NCBI GenBank assembly: GCA_028680705.1
Contig: JAQUJY010000011.1
Location: forward strand, 10,417-50,024
Reading direction: 5' to 3'
From: Bacteroidales bacterium
GTDB lineage: Bacteria > Bacteroidota > Bacteroidia > Bacteroidales > Tenuifilaceae
Length of the DNA stretch: 39,608 bases
Shown: positions 8,059 through 16,193 of the stretch, piece after piece
How the letters are laid out: every line of letters starts with the position of its first letter
How positions within the stretch are numbered: position 1 is the stretch's first letter
Made by a program: the position numbers and the translations under genes
The notes under the pieces: model-generated
The model's database searches: none
What the model was told of the DNA's origin: nothing
The model's input: only the letters and a program-made list of their open reading frames with translations

Positions 8059-9514
8059 AAAAGATATAGTCCTAGTAGTTCTAATTAGTTTACTCTTTAT
8101 TGCCGCAAATTCTTTCTATACCTATCGGCAATCGAGTATACTTAGCCTAGTACCATTTGTGCTTTTATCAGGTATGTGGGTGTTTTTTGCACCTACAAAA
8201 CTTTTTTATGGGCTAGCATTCCTTGTTCCCTTATCCGTTTCCCTTAGTAAAATAGTCCCTGGGTTTTCGTTCGATTTTTGGTTTCCAACTGAACCCATCC
8301 TCGTTTTTCTATTGCTAATGCTAATTCTTAAATCATTTAAAGACCATTTCTTTCAGAAAGAGTTATTAAAGCAACCAGTATTTATTTCTATGCTATTCTA
8401 TTTAGTTTGGCTGCTAATTAGCGTTGTGCCAAGCGAGATGCCGATTGTATCAATAAAATATTTTCTTGTCCGATTTTGGTTCATTGGCATTTTCTTTTAT
8501 CTAGCATACTTCCTTTTTAAGCAGAACACAAAAAATATCAATTTATTCCTTGCCTTATTTATAGCAGGATTAGCTATCGTAGCCATTTTTTCCATTATAA
8601 AGCAATCCACAGCAGGTTTGCTAAACCACCACGCCGCCTACAAATCAGCTTCACCATTCTTTGTCGATCACACATCGTATGGAGCCACACTGGCATTTAC
8701 AATTCCTTTTATAGGAGCCTTAGCGCTTAATGCCAAAAGAGGAATATTTAAATTTTTAGGCTGGGGCTTTACAATTTTCCTTGTTTCAGCGCTAATTTTC
8801 TCATACTCACGTGCTGCATGGCTAAGCCTTTTACTAGCAATAGGAGTTTGGTTTTTTATTTATTTTAAAATAAAGTTTCGTACCGTAGTAATAGCAGGTG
8901 CACTTCTAGCGGGGCTATTCTTCACCTTTCAGCATGAAATTAAGTGGCGATTAGAACGAAACACCACCGATTCAAGCGGAGATTTTGCTGAACATGTAAA
9001 ATCGATGTATAACATCCGATCGGATGCATCAAATCTTGAACGAATAAATAGATGGGATGCTGCTTGGGATATGTTTTGTGAAAGACCTCTCTTTGGATGG
9101 GGGCCAGGTACATACCAGTTTGTGTATGCACCATTTCAGAAGAGTCAAAACCTAACAATTATCAGTACAAATTTTGGTAACTGGGGAAATGCTCACAGCG
9201 AATATCTTGGTCTGATGTCGGAGGCTGGACTTCCCTCTGTTCTTGCCTTTATTTCAATTTGGGTTTTTGCTCTTTTAGCGGGATTTAAACTCGTTAAAAG
9301 ACCAAACATTAGTCGAGAGCACCGAAATTTAACCATTGCCTGCCTAATGGGCCTAATCACCTACATTTCACATGCTTTTTTGAATAACTTCCTGGATATG
9401 GATAAAATTGCGGCTCCGTTTTGGGGTTCGATGGCTATCATTTTAGCACTTGAATACCATTATAAAGAGTTAGGGAATAGTTCCAAGGATGATTTAGCTA
9501 AAACAGAATCCTAG
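8048..9514 (+). CDS. O-antigen ligase / polymerase family (Wzy_C-type) membrane protein
   Basis: The 488-residue, highly hydrophobic protein has ten or more predicted membrane segments and a large periplasmic loop at about 290-385. The loop contains RWDAAWDMFCERPLFGWGPGTYQF and GNAHSEYLGLMSEAGLP (two blocks), with the conserved arginine and histidine region typical of the WaaL/Wzy ligase fold. Relatives transfer or polymerise undecaprenyl-linked glycans at the outer face of the inner membrane. Whether this is ligase, polymerase or protein O-glycosylase cannot be told from sequence. The start is a GTG overlapping the Wzz-like gene. Its 3' end overlaps the convergent phosphatase gene by 21 bases. 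Confidence 0.85.
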   Translation: MRNKKDIVLVVLISLLFIAANSFYTYRQSSILSLVPFVLLSGMWVFFAPTKLFYGLAFLVPLSVSLSKIVPGFSFDFWFPTEPILVFLLLMLILKSFKDHFFQKELLKQPVFISMLFYLVWLLISVVPSEMPIVSIKYFLVRFWFIGIFFYLAYFLFKQNTKNINLFLALFIAGLAIVAIFSIIKQSTAGLLNHHAAYKSASPFFVDHTSYGATLAFTIPFIGALALNAKRGIFKFLGWGFTIFLVSALIFSYSRAAWLSLLLAIGVWFFIYFKIKFRTVVIAGALLAGLFFTFQHEIKWRLERNTTDSSGDFAEHVKSMYNIRSDASNLERINRWDAAWDMFCERPLFGWGPGTYQFVYAPFQKSQNLTIISTNFGNWGNAHSEYLGLMSEAGLPSVLAFISIWVFALLAGFKLVKRPNISREHRNLTIACLMGLITYISHAFLNNFLDMDKIAAPFWGSMAIILALEYHYKELGNSSKDDLAKTES

Positions 9515-10726
9515 TATTGAGATATCGTCAAAAATTTCAATTTGCTTTTGCTCTACTTGTTCAATCCTTATCTGAACAATATCCTCAACATTATCCTTTA
9601 TTGATTTGTTATTCCCAATACAATCCTCAATAACACTATGATCAAGCACCACCTTGTCGTTCTGGGAAAACTCCACTAATCCATCTGTATAACAGATTAA
9701 CTTTGAGGGTGAAGTTACCCTAAGAGAACCTACATTCATCACAGGTATTTCATCTATCATCCCTAATCCTACGCATCCATTTGTAAGAAAGGATATTGCA
9801 TTTGTTTTAGAATCAAAGAAAACGGGCGGATTATGTCCTGCATTAATATATTCAAGACTCTTCCGCGTTGGGTTATATCTCCCAATAAATATGGTGATAA
9901 ACCTTTCACCCTTGGCTGCCTCCATAACTCGCAAGTTAAGCTTCTCTACTAAACCGGTAAGGGTAATATCATGAGTAAATAGTGCCCTTAGGTTAGCCTG
10001 AAAATTCGACATAAGGATTGCAGCAGCCATTCCTTTACCTGACACATCGGCTATACAAAACCCTATTTCGCCCCTTTCAAGTTGGATTACATCAAAAAAG
10101 TCACCCCCCACCTCCGCATGGGGATGATAATATGAATGTATTTTAAAATCGGTAGTTTGCGGCAGTGCATCCAGGTTAGGAATAAGCAAATTCTGCATCT
10201 TTGAGGCGAGTTCTAGTTCCTTTTTCATTGCCTCCTGCTCCAACGCTTTATGAAACAACCGCAGGTTCTCAATTGCCACAAAAATAATTATGGATAGGGT
10301 TTGCACAAAATTAAGGTGCTTTATGGTTGCACTCACACCTTTGGCCTCTTCTTTTGTATCAGCAATTAATACAAACGCTAAAGGAGCGTTATTCTGAATA
10401 ACCGGTATAATTATATCAAACTCTTGCAAAAATCTATTCTCAGATGTGCTAACAAACGATATCTCGGTAAATTCCATTAAATCATTCTCAATATCAATTC
10501 CATCACACAAACTCTCAGGGCAATTTGTTGATAGTAACAAATTCCATTTATCCTCAAACTTTAGAAAGAGGATTCTGTCAATTTCCAGGTCGTCGTTTAA
10601 AATTGTGCGAAACCTCTCCAAGAGATCTTCAGTTCGCATATCACCACTAATTGCCTGAGCCATAGCAAGCAATGTGTTGAGCTTAAATGTACTTAACTTT
10701 AATCTTTTTGATGAGGTAAACGACAT
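9494..10726 (-). CDS. RsbU/SpoIIE-type PP2C serine/threonine phosphatase with N-terminal GAF-like domain
   Basis: In this 410-residue protein the first 165 or so residues resemble a GAF-like sensory domain. A short helical linker (KALEQEAMKKELELASKMQ) follows, then a PPM phosphatase domain (about 180-410). Its metal-binding acidic motifs are intact: EVGGDFFDV, CIADVSGKGMAAA, YTDGLVE and DDISIL. Relatives dephosphorylate anti-anti-sigma (STAS) proteins in partner-switching systems. No STAS or anti-sigma kinase gene is in the window, so the substrate is unknown. No membrane segment is seen, so it should be cytoplasmic. The 3' end overlaps the ligase-like gene by 21 bases on the opposite strand. 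Confidence 0.9.
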   Translation of the reverse strand: MSFTSSKRLKLSTFKLNTLLAMAQAISGDMRTEDLLERFRTILNDDLEIDRILFLKFEDKWNLLLSTNCPESLCDGIDIENDLMEFTEISFVSTSENRFLQEFDIIIPVIQNNAPLAFVLIADTKEEAKGVSATIKHLNFVQTLSIIIFVAIENLRLFHKALEQEAMKKELELASKMQNLLIPNLDALPQTTDFKIHSYYHPHAEVGGDFFDVIQLERGEIGFCIADVSGKGMAAAILMSNFQANLRALFTHDITLTGLVEKLNLRVMEAAKGERFITIFIGRYNPTRKSLEYINAGHNPPVFFDSKTNAISFLTNGCVGLGMIDEIPVMNVGSLRVTSPSKLICYTDGLVEFSQNDKVVLDHSVIEDCIGNNKSIKDNVEDIVQIRIEQVEQKQIEIFDDISILGFCFS

Positions 10727-10868
10727 AATGCCATTTGAATGATTACTAGAGAATAGCTAAATATGTTATACACCAATAGCTGTGATTAAGTTACGAAAAA
10801 TAGCAATGCTACTTTCTCTTTCCCTAAACTTATTATGATAAAAGTAATATCTGCCAATAACCTATTAG

Positions 10869-11435
10869 TTACTTTACCCGCTCTGAATATTCGCGAGTAC
10901 GCGAGTCGATTCTTATCTTTTCGCCTATTTCAATGAATAGAGGAACATTAATAGTTGTACCTGTTTCAAGGGTTGCCTGTTTTAATGAAGAGGATGAAGC
11001 CGTGTCGCCCTTTAAACCAGGCTCGGTATACGTAACCTCCAGCTCAACAAAGGGAGGAAGTTCGCAGGAAAGTACCGTTTCGTTCTCAGCTTCTACAACA
11101 AGTTCAACATACTGCCCTTCTTTGAACAGATCTGAATTTTCAATCTGAGCCTCATTGAGCATAATTTGATCAAAGGTTTCCTGATGCATTAAATGATAAC
11201 CCATATCGTCCTTGTACAAAAACTGGTAAGGTCTACGCTCAATTCTAACGGTGTTGATTTTCACCCCAGCATTAAAGGTATTCTCAATTACTTTACCAGT
11301 TTCTAAATTCTTTAACTTTGTGCGCACAAATGCTGCGCCTTTTCCTGGTTTTACATGCTGAAACTGAACAATAGAATATAACTTACCGTTGTATTCAATG
11401 CAAAGCCCATTCCTAAAATCTGCAGTTGTTGCCAT
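10869..11435 (-). CDS. efp: Translation elongation factor P
   Basis: The 188-residue protein has the three beta-barrel layout of EF-P: an N-terminal KOW-like domain with [17 protein letters not shown], a central OB domain, and a C-terminal OB domain ending in [21 protein letters not shown] (one residue over 20, here describing positions about 166-186). Lys32 sits at the tip loop (PGKG), the position that is modified or acts directly at the peptidyl transferase centre in other bacteria. EF-P relieves ribosome stalling at polyproline stretches. It has its own promoter-like -7 box 30 bases upstream and is separated from the DUF3108 gene by 113 bases. Confidence 0.96.
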   Translation of the reverse strand: MATTADFRNGLCIEYNGKLYSIVQFQHVKPGKGAAFVRTKLKNLETGKVIENTFNAGVKINTVRIERRPYQFLYKDDMGYHLMHQETFDQIMLNEAQIENSDLFKEGQYVELVVEAENETVLSCELPPFVELEVTYTEPGLKGDTASSSSLKQATLETGTTINVPLFIEIGEKIRIDSRTREYSERVK

Positions 11436-11464
11436 AATGTTTTACTGTTTTCTTATTTATATTG

Positions 11465-11472
11465 CAAAAATA
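11465..11472 (-). promoter_or_regulatory. -7 box of the efp promoter
   Basis: On the minus strand the sequence is TATTTTTG, fitting TAnnTTTG, 30 bases upstream of the efp ATG. A clear -33 TTG at the usual distance is not seen. Confidence 0.45.
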
Positions 11473-11548
11473 ACAATTTGATTTTCCCTCTCGCTATATA
11501 GAGTAACTTTTTATCAACCTATTCCAAATGTTTCACAAAGTAAACCTA

Positions 11549-12355
11549 TTAAAAAAGCGCTTCAAAAGGGTACTTAAGTCCACTGTACTGATCTAAATCG
11601 CAGTAAATTGCACCTAAAAAAATATTAAACTTTATACGGATTGGGATGTAGTTATTGTCGTTTGAGAACCAAACTACCATATCGTCATTATTTTTAAAAA
11701 CCCGGCCAGTTATTACAACTGGAACAAACTTAAGGCAATGAACATTTCCCATGCGTGTCTTTATGGTTTCGTAACCCATAAACCTAACCCTCAAACTATA
11801 CAGCTCATCAGAAAAGTAGGTTTCAACAAGTAAAATATCGTCTTTCTTTAAGGGCTTATGAAAATGATGATTCCTTAGGTAGTAGAATGCGGATAGTATA
11901 TCGTTACAGTCTTTTGGAACAACTACCTTAACCGTATCTGCGATAGTCACAATAGATGAATCGGAGCGAGACCAATGGTCAAAAGTTTGAACAGTATACT
12001 TGGTATAACGGCCTTCTTTAATATCGCGAATGGCCATATAAGGTAAATCAGTTGACGGGTCTGTAAAACTCTGGTAAGTATCATCAACCCTATAAAGTTT
12101 ATCGAGCAACCCCACTGTTCTACCGTTAAGGTAAAGATGGTTCACTGTCCTTCCATTGTACTTCCCCTCTTTTACCTCAAGAACAGCTTTCCCACCCCGA
12201 ATAATTCCATAATTAATAGAGTACTCTAACTTTTCGCCCCCACTAAATGCATCTCGCTTTTGCCCATAGGTGTAAGATGATGAACCTATAAGGAATACAA
12301 GAACGGCAAAGAGGGGAAAAAAATTATTTTTGCCCCAACACCTTGTTCTTTGCAA
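11549..12355 (-). CDS. DUF3108 domain-containing exported protein
   Basis: The protein has a signal-peptide-like N-terminus (basic n-region, then FFPLFAVLVFLIGSSSYTYGQ) and a beta-rich body with GEKLEYSINYGIIRGGKAVLEV, the start of the DUF3108 family. That family is of unknown function and thought to be periplasmic or envelope-associated. The open frame reaches 12439, but that would put about 39 codons inside tsaB. The TTG at 12353-12355 gives MQRTRCWGKNNFF, a sensible signal peptide and a 32-base overlap with tsaB. An ATG at 12403 is the main alternative. It is last in the TolC-HlyD-TsaB run and probably depends on it for transcription. Confidence 0.82.
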   Translation of the reverse strand: MQRTRCWGKNNFFPLFAVLVFLIGSSSYTYGQKRDAFSGGEKLEYSINYGIIRGGKAVLEVKEGKYNGRTVNHLYLNGRTVGLLDKLYRVDDTYQSFTDPSTDLPYMAIRDIKEGRYTKYTVQTFDHWSRSDSSIVTIADTVKVVVPKDCNDILSAFYYLRNHHFHKPLKKDDILLVETYFSDELYSLRVRFMGYETIKTRMGNVHCLKFVPVVITGRVFKNNDDMVVWFSNDNNYIPIRIKFNIFLGAIYCDLDQYSGLKYPFEALF

Positions 12356-13040
12356 CTGTTGCAACAAAGTTTTTAAGATAGAACGGTTCAAAGTAGGCAA
12401 CATCTTCAAATTTGTTTTGATTATACAATTTCTCTGCAAGATGTATCATAAACCGTGCCGAGGGATTAAAGCCATCGAGAAATAAAGCATTAGGCAAAGT
12501 TATTACCTCTTTAGCCTTTTCTGAACCATTGCCAAAGAATAGGATTTTATTCTCTGTTAAATAATCACTAAACGAATTGGCATCTAGAACTTTTGCCTCA
12601 ACCCCTGTTAATGCTTCAGCATTAGCAGAAAAAAGTTGACTGTAAACCTCCATCCTTCTTGCATCAATCATCGGACAGAGCATACTTGGGATAGATTGTT
12701 GCTTGCCATCTTTAATCATTTCCATGGCACCATGTGCCATAGCCTGCAGGCTACCTACGGCCAAAAGCGGTATTCCTGAACCGTAGCAAATACCCTTGGC
12801 AACCGAAACACCAATCCGCAAACCAGTGTAGGAACCAGGTCCTTTACTAACACACACTGCACCTAAATCCTTAACCCTTAAACTCTGCCTTTTTAGTATG
12901 CTATCAATAAAAACTGTGGTATTTTTTGCATGGCTATTCTCTGGATCATGGCTCTCCTCAACATCAATAACTCTACCCTTTTGCCCAAGTGAAACTGAGC
13001 ATGTACTTGTTCCTGTTTCTATGCAAAGTATAAAACTCAT
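12324..13040 (-). CDS. tsaB: tRNA N6-threonylcarbamoyladenosine biosynthesis protein TsaB
   Basis: The 238-residue ASKHA-fold protein starts ILCIETGTSTCSVSLG and carries the diagnostic GPGSYTGLRIG motif near residue 68, followed by SLQAMAHGA. TsaB is the non-catalytic scaffold that pairs with TsaD and TsaE to make t6A37 on ANN-decoding tRNAs. The C-terminal region is the shorter, less conserved part typical of TsaB rather than TsaD. It starts 12 bases after the HlyD-type adaptor and overlaps the DUF3108 gene, so this essential gene sits inside an efflux-type operon, which is unusual. Confidence 0.93.
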   Translation of the reverse strand: MSFILCIETGTSTCSVSLGQKGRVIDVEESHDPENSHAKNTTVFIDSILKRQSLRVKDLGAVCVSKGPGSYTGLRIGVSVAKGICYGSGIPLLAVGSLQAMAHGAMEMIKDGKQQSIPSMLCPMIDARRMEVYSQLFSANAEALTGVEAKVLDANSFSDYLTENKILFFGNGSEKAKEVITLPNALFLDGFNPSARFMIHLAEKLYNQNKFEDVAYFEPFYLKNFVATVAKNKVLGQK

Positions 13041-13052
13041 AAAATGTAAATG

Positions 13053-14348
13053 CTATGGATTTTGAAAAAGTTTATCTTGTGAAACCTTTTTAACCAATTT
13101 GCCATCCTGCAAACGCCTTGATATGGCGCTAAATGGACCAACTACAACCTCAACACTATCGGATAACCCCTCTAAGATTTCGATATGCCTATTATCCTGA
13201 ATTCCCGACTTAACATAAACCATAACAGCCGTATCGCCCTTGGCAACAAATATTACCTCTTTAAGCTTGGCATTATTGGCTTTCTCTTTGTCTCCCTCTT
13301 TAACCTCGGCTATACTTTTTGCTAAAACAGAAACTGAATCGGAACGGGTAGTAACTGCCTGAATAGGAACCGATAATACGTTAAATTTTGTTGTGGTTTG
13401 AATATCAACAGTAGTTGACATGCCAGGCCTAAAGGGATTAGGTTTCCTCTCGTCAACTAAATGCCTATACGACAATTCCATAAGTAGCACCCTAACCTCA
13501 AAGGTGGTAACCTGATCGGTAGCAATACCTGTTACGCTAGCCGAATTGGCTATTTGGGTTACCAATCCCTTAAACTTCTGGTCGGGATATGCATCCACAT
13601 ATATAAGTGATGTATCGTTTAGTTTTACCCTAACAATATCGTTCTCGTTAACGCTTACGCGAGCCTCCATTCGGGTTAAGTCAGCTATCCTCAGTATTTC
13701 GGTTCCTGCCATTTGCGCTGTTCCCACAACCCTCTCGCCCAACTCTACACTAAGCTTAGAAATTGTTCCGTCCATTGGTGCATAAATGGTGGTTTTGGCA
13801 AGATTCTCCTTTGCTTCCTTGAGCGATGCCTCGGCACTACTAATATTGAAAAGAGCTGCATTTACGTCAGCTTTCGCTACCTCAAAACTGGTTTTAGCAT
13901 TCTCGTGTTCCGACTCAGATATTGCTTTCTGCTCATAGAGCATCTTGCTGCGATTATATGCCAATTCCGATTGCTGCAGCTGGGCTTGCACCTGAGCCAA
14001 TCGAGCTTTCGAGGAATTAACCGATGCCTCTGTTCTTTCGCGAATTGAGACATAAGTATCGGGTTTTATACGACACAGTAACTGACCCTTAGAAACCCTA
14101 TCACCCTCATTAACGGGAAGTTCAATGATTTCGCCTGATACCTCGGGGCTTATCTTAACCTCAATTACTGGTTCAATTTTTCCGTTGGCCGATACGCTCT
14201 CAATTAGGGTACGATAGGCAGGATTCTCAACCACAACATCAATGGTTTCGGGCTTACCAAACATACCTCTCTTTTTGCCAATAATGGCAACTATAATCAA
14301 TAGAACAACAGCAATTAGCAGATACCGTAGTGGCTTTTTAAATTTCAT
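13053..14348 (-). CDS. HlyD/MacA-type periplasmic adaptor subunit of an efflux or secretion system
   Basis: The 431-residue protein has an N-terminal membrane anchor (about 7-25), a biotinyl-lipoyl half-motif (GKIEPVIEVKISPEVSGEII), an alpha-helical hairpin rich in Ala/Gln/Glu (about 95-185), the second lipoyl half (TTIYAPMDGTISKL), and beta-barrel and membrane-proximal domains. Such adaptors link an inner-membrane ABC or RND pump to a TolC channel. The outer-membrane partner is 13 bases upstream, but no pump gene is adjacent; tsaB follows instead. An inserted charged stretch (KEGDKEKANNAKLKE, about 350-365) is an oddity of this copy. A MacB-like ABC partner elsewhere in the genome is the likeliest explanation. 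Confidence 0.9.
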   Translation of the reverse strand: MKFKKPLRYLLIAVVLLIIVAIIGKKRGMFGKPETIDVVVENPAYRTLIESVSANGKIEPVIEVKISPEVSGEIIELPVNEGDRVSKGQLLCRIKPDTYVSIRERTEASVNSSKARLAQVQAQLQQSELAYNRSKMLYEQKAISESEHENAKTSFEVAKADVNAALFNISSAEASLKEAKENLAKTTIYAPMDGTISKLSVELGERVVGTAQMAGTEILRIADLTRMEARVSVNENDIVRVKLNDTSLIYVDAYPDQKFKGLVTQIANSASVTGIATDQVTTFEVRVLLMELSYRHLVDERKPNPFRPGMSTTVDIQTTTKFNVLSVPIQAVTTRSDSVSVLAKSIAEVKEGDKEKANNAKLKEVIFVAKGDTAVMVYVKSGIQDNRHIEILEGLSDSVEVVVGPFSAISRRLQDGKLVKKVSQDKLFQNP

Positions 14349-14361
14349 AACTGTATTATTA

Positions 14362-15708
14362 TTAAATACTAAGGGGAATTCCCTTGTAAAAATCTAAAAT
14401 TTTAACTTTAAAAATATACTCGTACTTTGCGCTAACCAACTCTGCCTGAACCTTGGCTAAGCGCGTTTTTGATGTGGTATAATCTAGTGAATTAGCCAGA
14501 CCAAGCGAAAAGCGTTGCTCTGTATACCTAAAGGCTTCCTGAAGCGCATTTAAGTTTTTTTCAGTTGCAATATACTTCTTGAATGCTGCCATAGCGTCGG
14601 CTTGTGCTTGCTGTATTTCTTTGAAAAGGTAGTTCTTTTCATTCTCAAGGCTAAGCCTTGTATTCTCAAGATTTATCCTGGCATTAGATATTGATGTTCT
14701 AACCTGTGAACCATTGAAAATTGGTATTGATAAATTAAGCCCAATACCTGTATTGGCATTATCCTTAATCTGGTCGAGAAAAGGATCTTCAGAAAGCAAT
14801 GGATTTGAGCGAAGTAAATGCTGTGCGCCAGTTCCATAGTTTGCACCTAGCGATAGTCTCGGGCTTTGAGCCCCCTTTGCAATTTGAACGCCTTTCTCAG
14901 CACTTTGCACCCTAATTCGGGCACCTTGTATTTGGGGTAGGGTTAACTGTGCTTGGTCAAAAATGTTCTGGGTCTGGTTTGCAATTGGCTCTTGGCCTAA
15001 AGACTCAATTTGTGGTTTTTGTACTGCAAAGTTCTCCGTATCCCTAATATCAAGAAGTTGGGTTAGGGTTAGGTATGCCAAATCGAGCTGATTCTGAGCG
15101 TTTACTAACTGTAGTTCATCCGAAGCCCTTTGGGCCTCCATCTCCATAAGATTTCCCTCAGGAAGGCTTCCTGCATCAACCAACATTCGGGTTCGTTCAA
15201 CCTGCATTGTGCTAAGCTCTAATTGCATCCTACTGGATTCAACTATTTCTTCACTAAAAAGTATCTGCAGGTATGCCGCAGCAATGTTTAGGGAAATATT
15301 GTTCTTAAGCCCTTCAACATCGCTTAAACTCGCCTGTAGGTTAAGCGCCTCTTGGCGCTTTGAATTGGTAAGCTGAAAACCATTAAAAAGGGTTACCTGT
15401 GTACTAATCGACATACTTGACGATTGTATATCGCTACGCTCTTTCTGGTTTGTGATATAGTTTGTAGACCGACCAAAACTATAGTTATGATTGGCCGATG
15501 CATTTAGGTTAGGATATACACCATGTTTTGCTCGTATAAGCTGATTCTCAGTAATCTTAACATTAAGCTCCTGTTGTTTGAGCTGAATATTGTTATCGAG
15601 AGCATACTCAATACACTGCTGTAATGACCATAGTTCCTGAGCCTTAGCCGAAAAACTTAAAAAAGCAATAACTGCAATGGTAGCAACGCTTTGTTTTATT
15701 GTAAGCAT
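14362..15708 (-). CDS. TolC-family outer-membrane efflux protein
   Basis: The 448-residue protein has a cleavable signal peptide (about 1-23, ending SFSAKAQ), then WSLQQCIEYALDNNIQLKQQELNV, described in two blocks as the standard TolC opening. Two repeats of long helices and beta strands follow, including NASANHNYSFGRST and LSIPIFNGSQVRTSI. It would form the trimeric outer-membrane channel of a tripartite exporter. The HlyD-type adaptor is 13 bases downstream. The promoter is probably upstream at 15878-15885, giving a leader of about 160 bases that contains a long hairpin. Confidence 0.92.
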   Translation of the reverse strand: MLTIKQSVATIAVIAFLSFSAKAQELWSLQQCIEYALDNNIQLKQQELNVKITENQLIRAKHGVYPNLNASANHNYSFGRSTNYITNQKERSDIQSSSMSISTQVTLFNGFQLTNSKRQEALNLQASLSDVEGLKNNISLNIAAAYLQILFSEEIVESSRMQLELSTMQVERTRMLVDAGSLPEGNLMEMEAQRASDELQLVNAQNQLDLAYLTLTQLLDIRDTENFAVQKPQIESLGQEPIANQTQNIFDQAQLTLPQIQGARIRVQSAEKGVQIAKGAQSPRLSLGANYGTGAQHLLRSNPLLSEDPFLDQIKDNANTGIGLNLSIPIFNGSQVRTSISNARINLENTRLSLENEKNYLFKEIQQAQADAMAAFKKYIATEKNLNALQEAFRYTEQRFSLGLANSLDYTTSKTRLAKVQAELVSAKYEYIFKVKILDFYKGIPLSI

Positions 15709-15778
15709 ATAAAACCTTGATTAGTACGGTAAATAAACTACGAAGATATAATATTATTTTTACGGATGGTTTTAAAAG

Positions 15779-15826
15779 CAGAAAATAAAGTATCCCAAAA
15801 CTATGTTTGCTAATACTTTGTTTCTG
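15779..15826 (-). promoter_or_regulatory. 48-base imperfect hairpin in the leader of the TolC operon
   Basis: The paired segments are CAGAAA (15779-15784) with TTTCTG (15821-15826), AAAGTAT (15787-15793) with ATACTTT (15813-15819), and CAAA (15796-15799) with TTTG (15806-15809). Small bulges lie between them and the apical loop is 6 bases. That is 17 base pairs in one stem. If the -7 box at 15878-15885 is used, this hairpin lies in the untranslated leader of the tolC-hlyD-tsaB operon, 70 to 118 bases before the start codon. Confidence 0.5.
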
Positions 15827-15855
15827 TAACAAACCCGCCTTTAACTAATATTCTT

Positions 15856-15885
15856 GTTTTGATTCAAAACCTGATTCCAAAAATA
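15856..15885 (-). promoter_or_regulatory. Possible TolC-operon -7 box followed by an operator-like palindrome
   Basis: On the minus strand TATTTTTG (15878-15885) fits TAnnTTTG. Seven bases downstream is GTTTTG-3-CAAAAC (15856-15870), a perfect 6-bp inverted repeat placed at the expected transcription start. A repressor bound there would block initiation. There is no good -33 TTG, so this is a moderate call. Confidence 0.4.
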
Positions 15886-15964
15886 CAATAGTTCTCAATT
15901 GGGTAATGAAAATTCTTCATATCTCTCCCGGTTCTAAATACGAAGCAGTTGAATATCCATCTAC

Positions 15965-16044
15965 TATGGTAACCATAAGGAGTAATAATATAAATAAAGA
16001 TTACTCCTATTCAATTTCTGCAAAACCCTTATGCAAATTGAATA
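15965..16044. repeat. Three back-to-back perfect inverted repeats
   Basis: TATGGT-A-ACCATA (15965-15977) abuts AGGAGTAAT (15978-15986) with its complement ATTACTCCT (16000-16008). That in turn shares one base with TATTCAATTT (16008-16017), whose complement AAATTGAATA is at 16035-16044. The 80 bases are thus fully spanned by consecutive stem-loops with arms of 6, 9 and 10 bp. Direction of transcription is unknown. Confidence 0.6.
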
Positions 16045-16193
16045 TTTCCACTAATTTTGGCATTTCCGTTATAAGATTAGGATTCTTAATTAAGTGGCAT
16101 ATAATATTATAATACAATTACGCCACTTATTGCCTTGGTTTTCGTAAATCAATCTCAGTTTATTAAGTTTTACAGATAAAAATCTATTGAAAA

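Larger units (their letters stand above)
15709..16193. other. 485-base intergenic region dense in inverted repeats
   Basis: No convincing gene is present; a 68-codon plus-strand frame at 15906-16112 runs straight through the repeats and resembles nothing recognisable. The region holds, from left to right, the TolC leader hairpin and palindrome, three abutting inverted repeats (15965-16044), the palindrome CTTAATTAAG (16085-16094), and an 8-bp inverted repeat TAAGTGGC/GCCACTTA (16091-16098, 16122-16129). It separates the divergent TolC operon and LTA synthase-like gene, and may hold a structured leader or a small RNA. Confidence 0.6.

Noticed and set aside
12356-12439. Longer N-terminus for the DUF3108 protein
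   Set aside because: It would overlap tsaB by 116 bases and place extra residues before a complete signal peptide.
15906-16112. 68-codon plus-strand frame in the intergenic region
   Set aside because: It crosses three perfect inverted repeats, has no recognisable motif and no promoter or start-site support.
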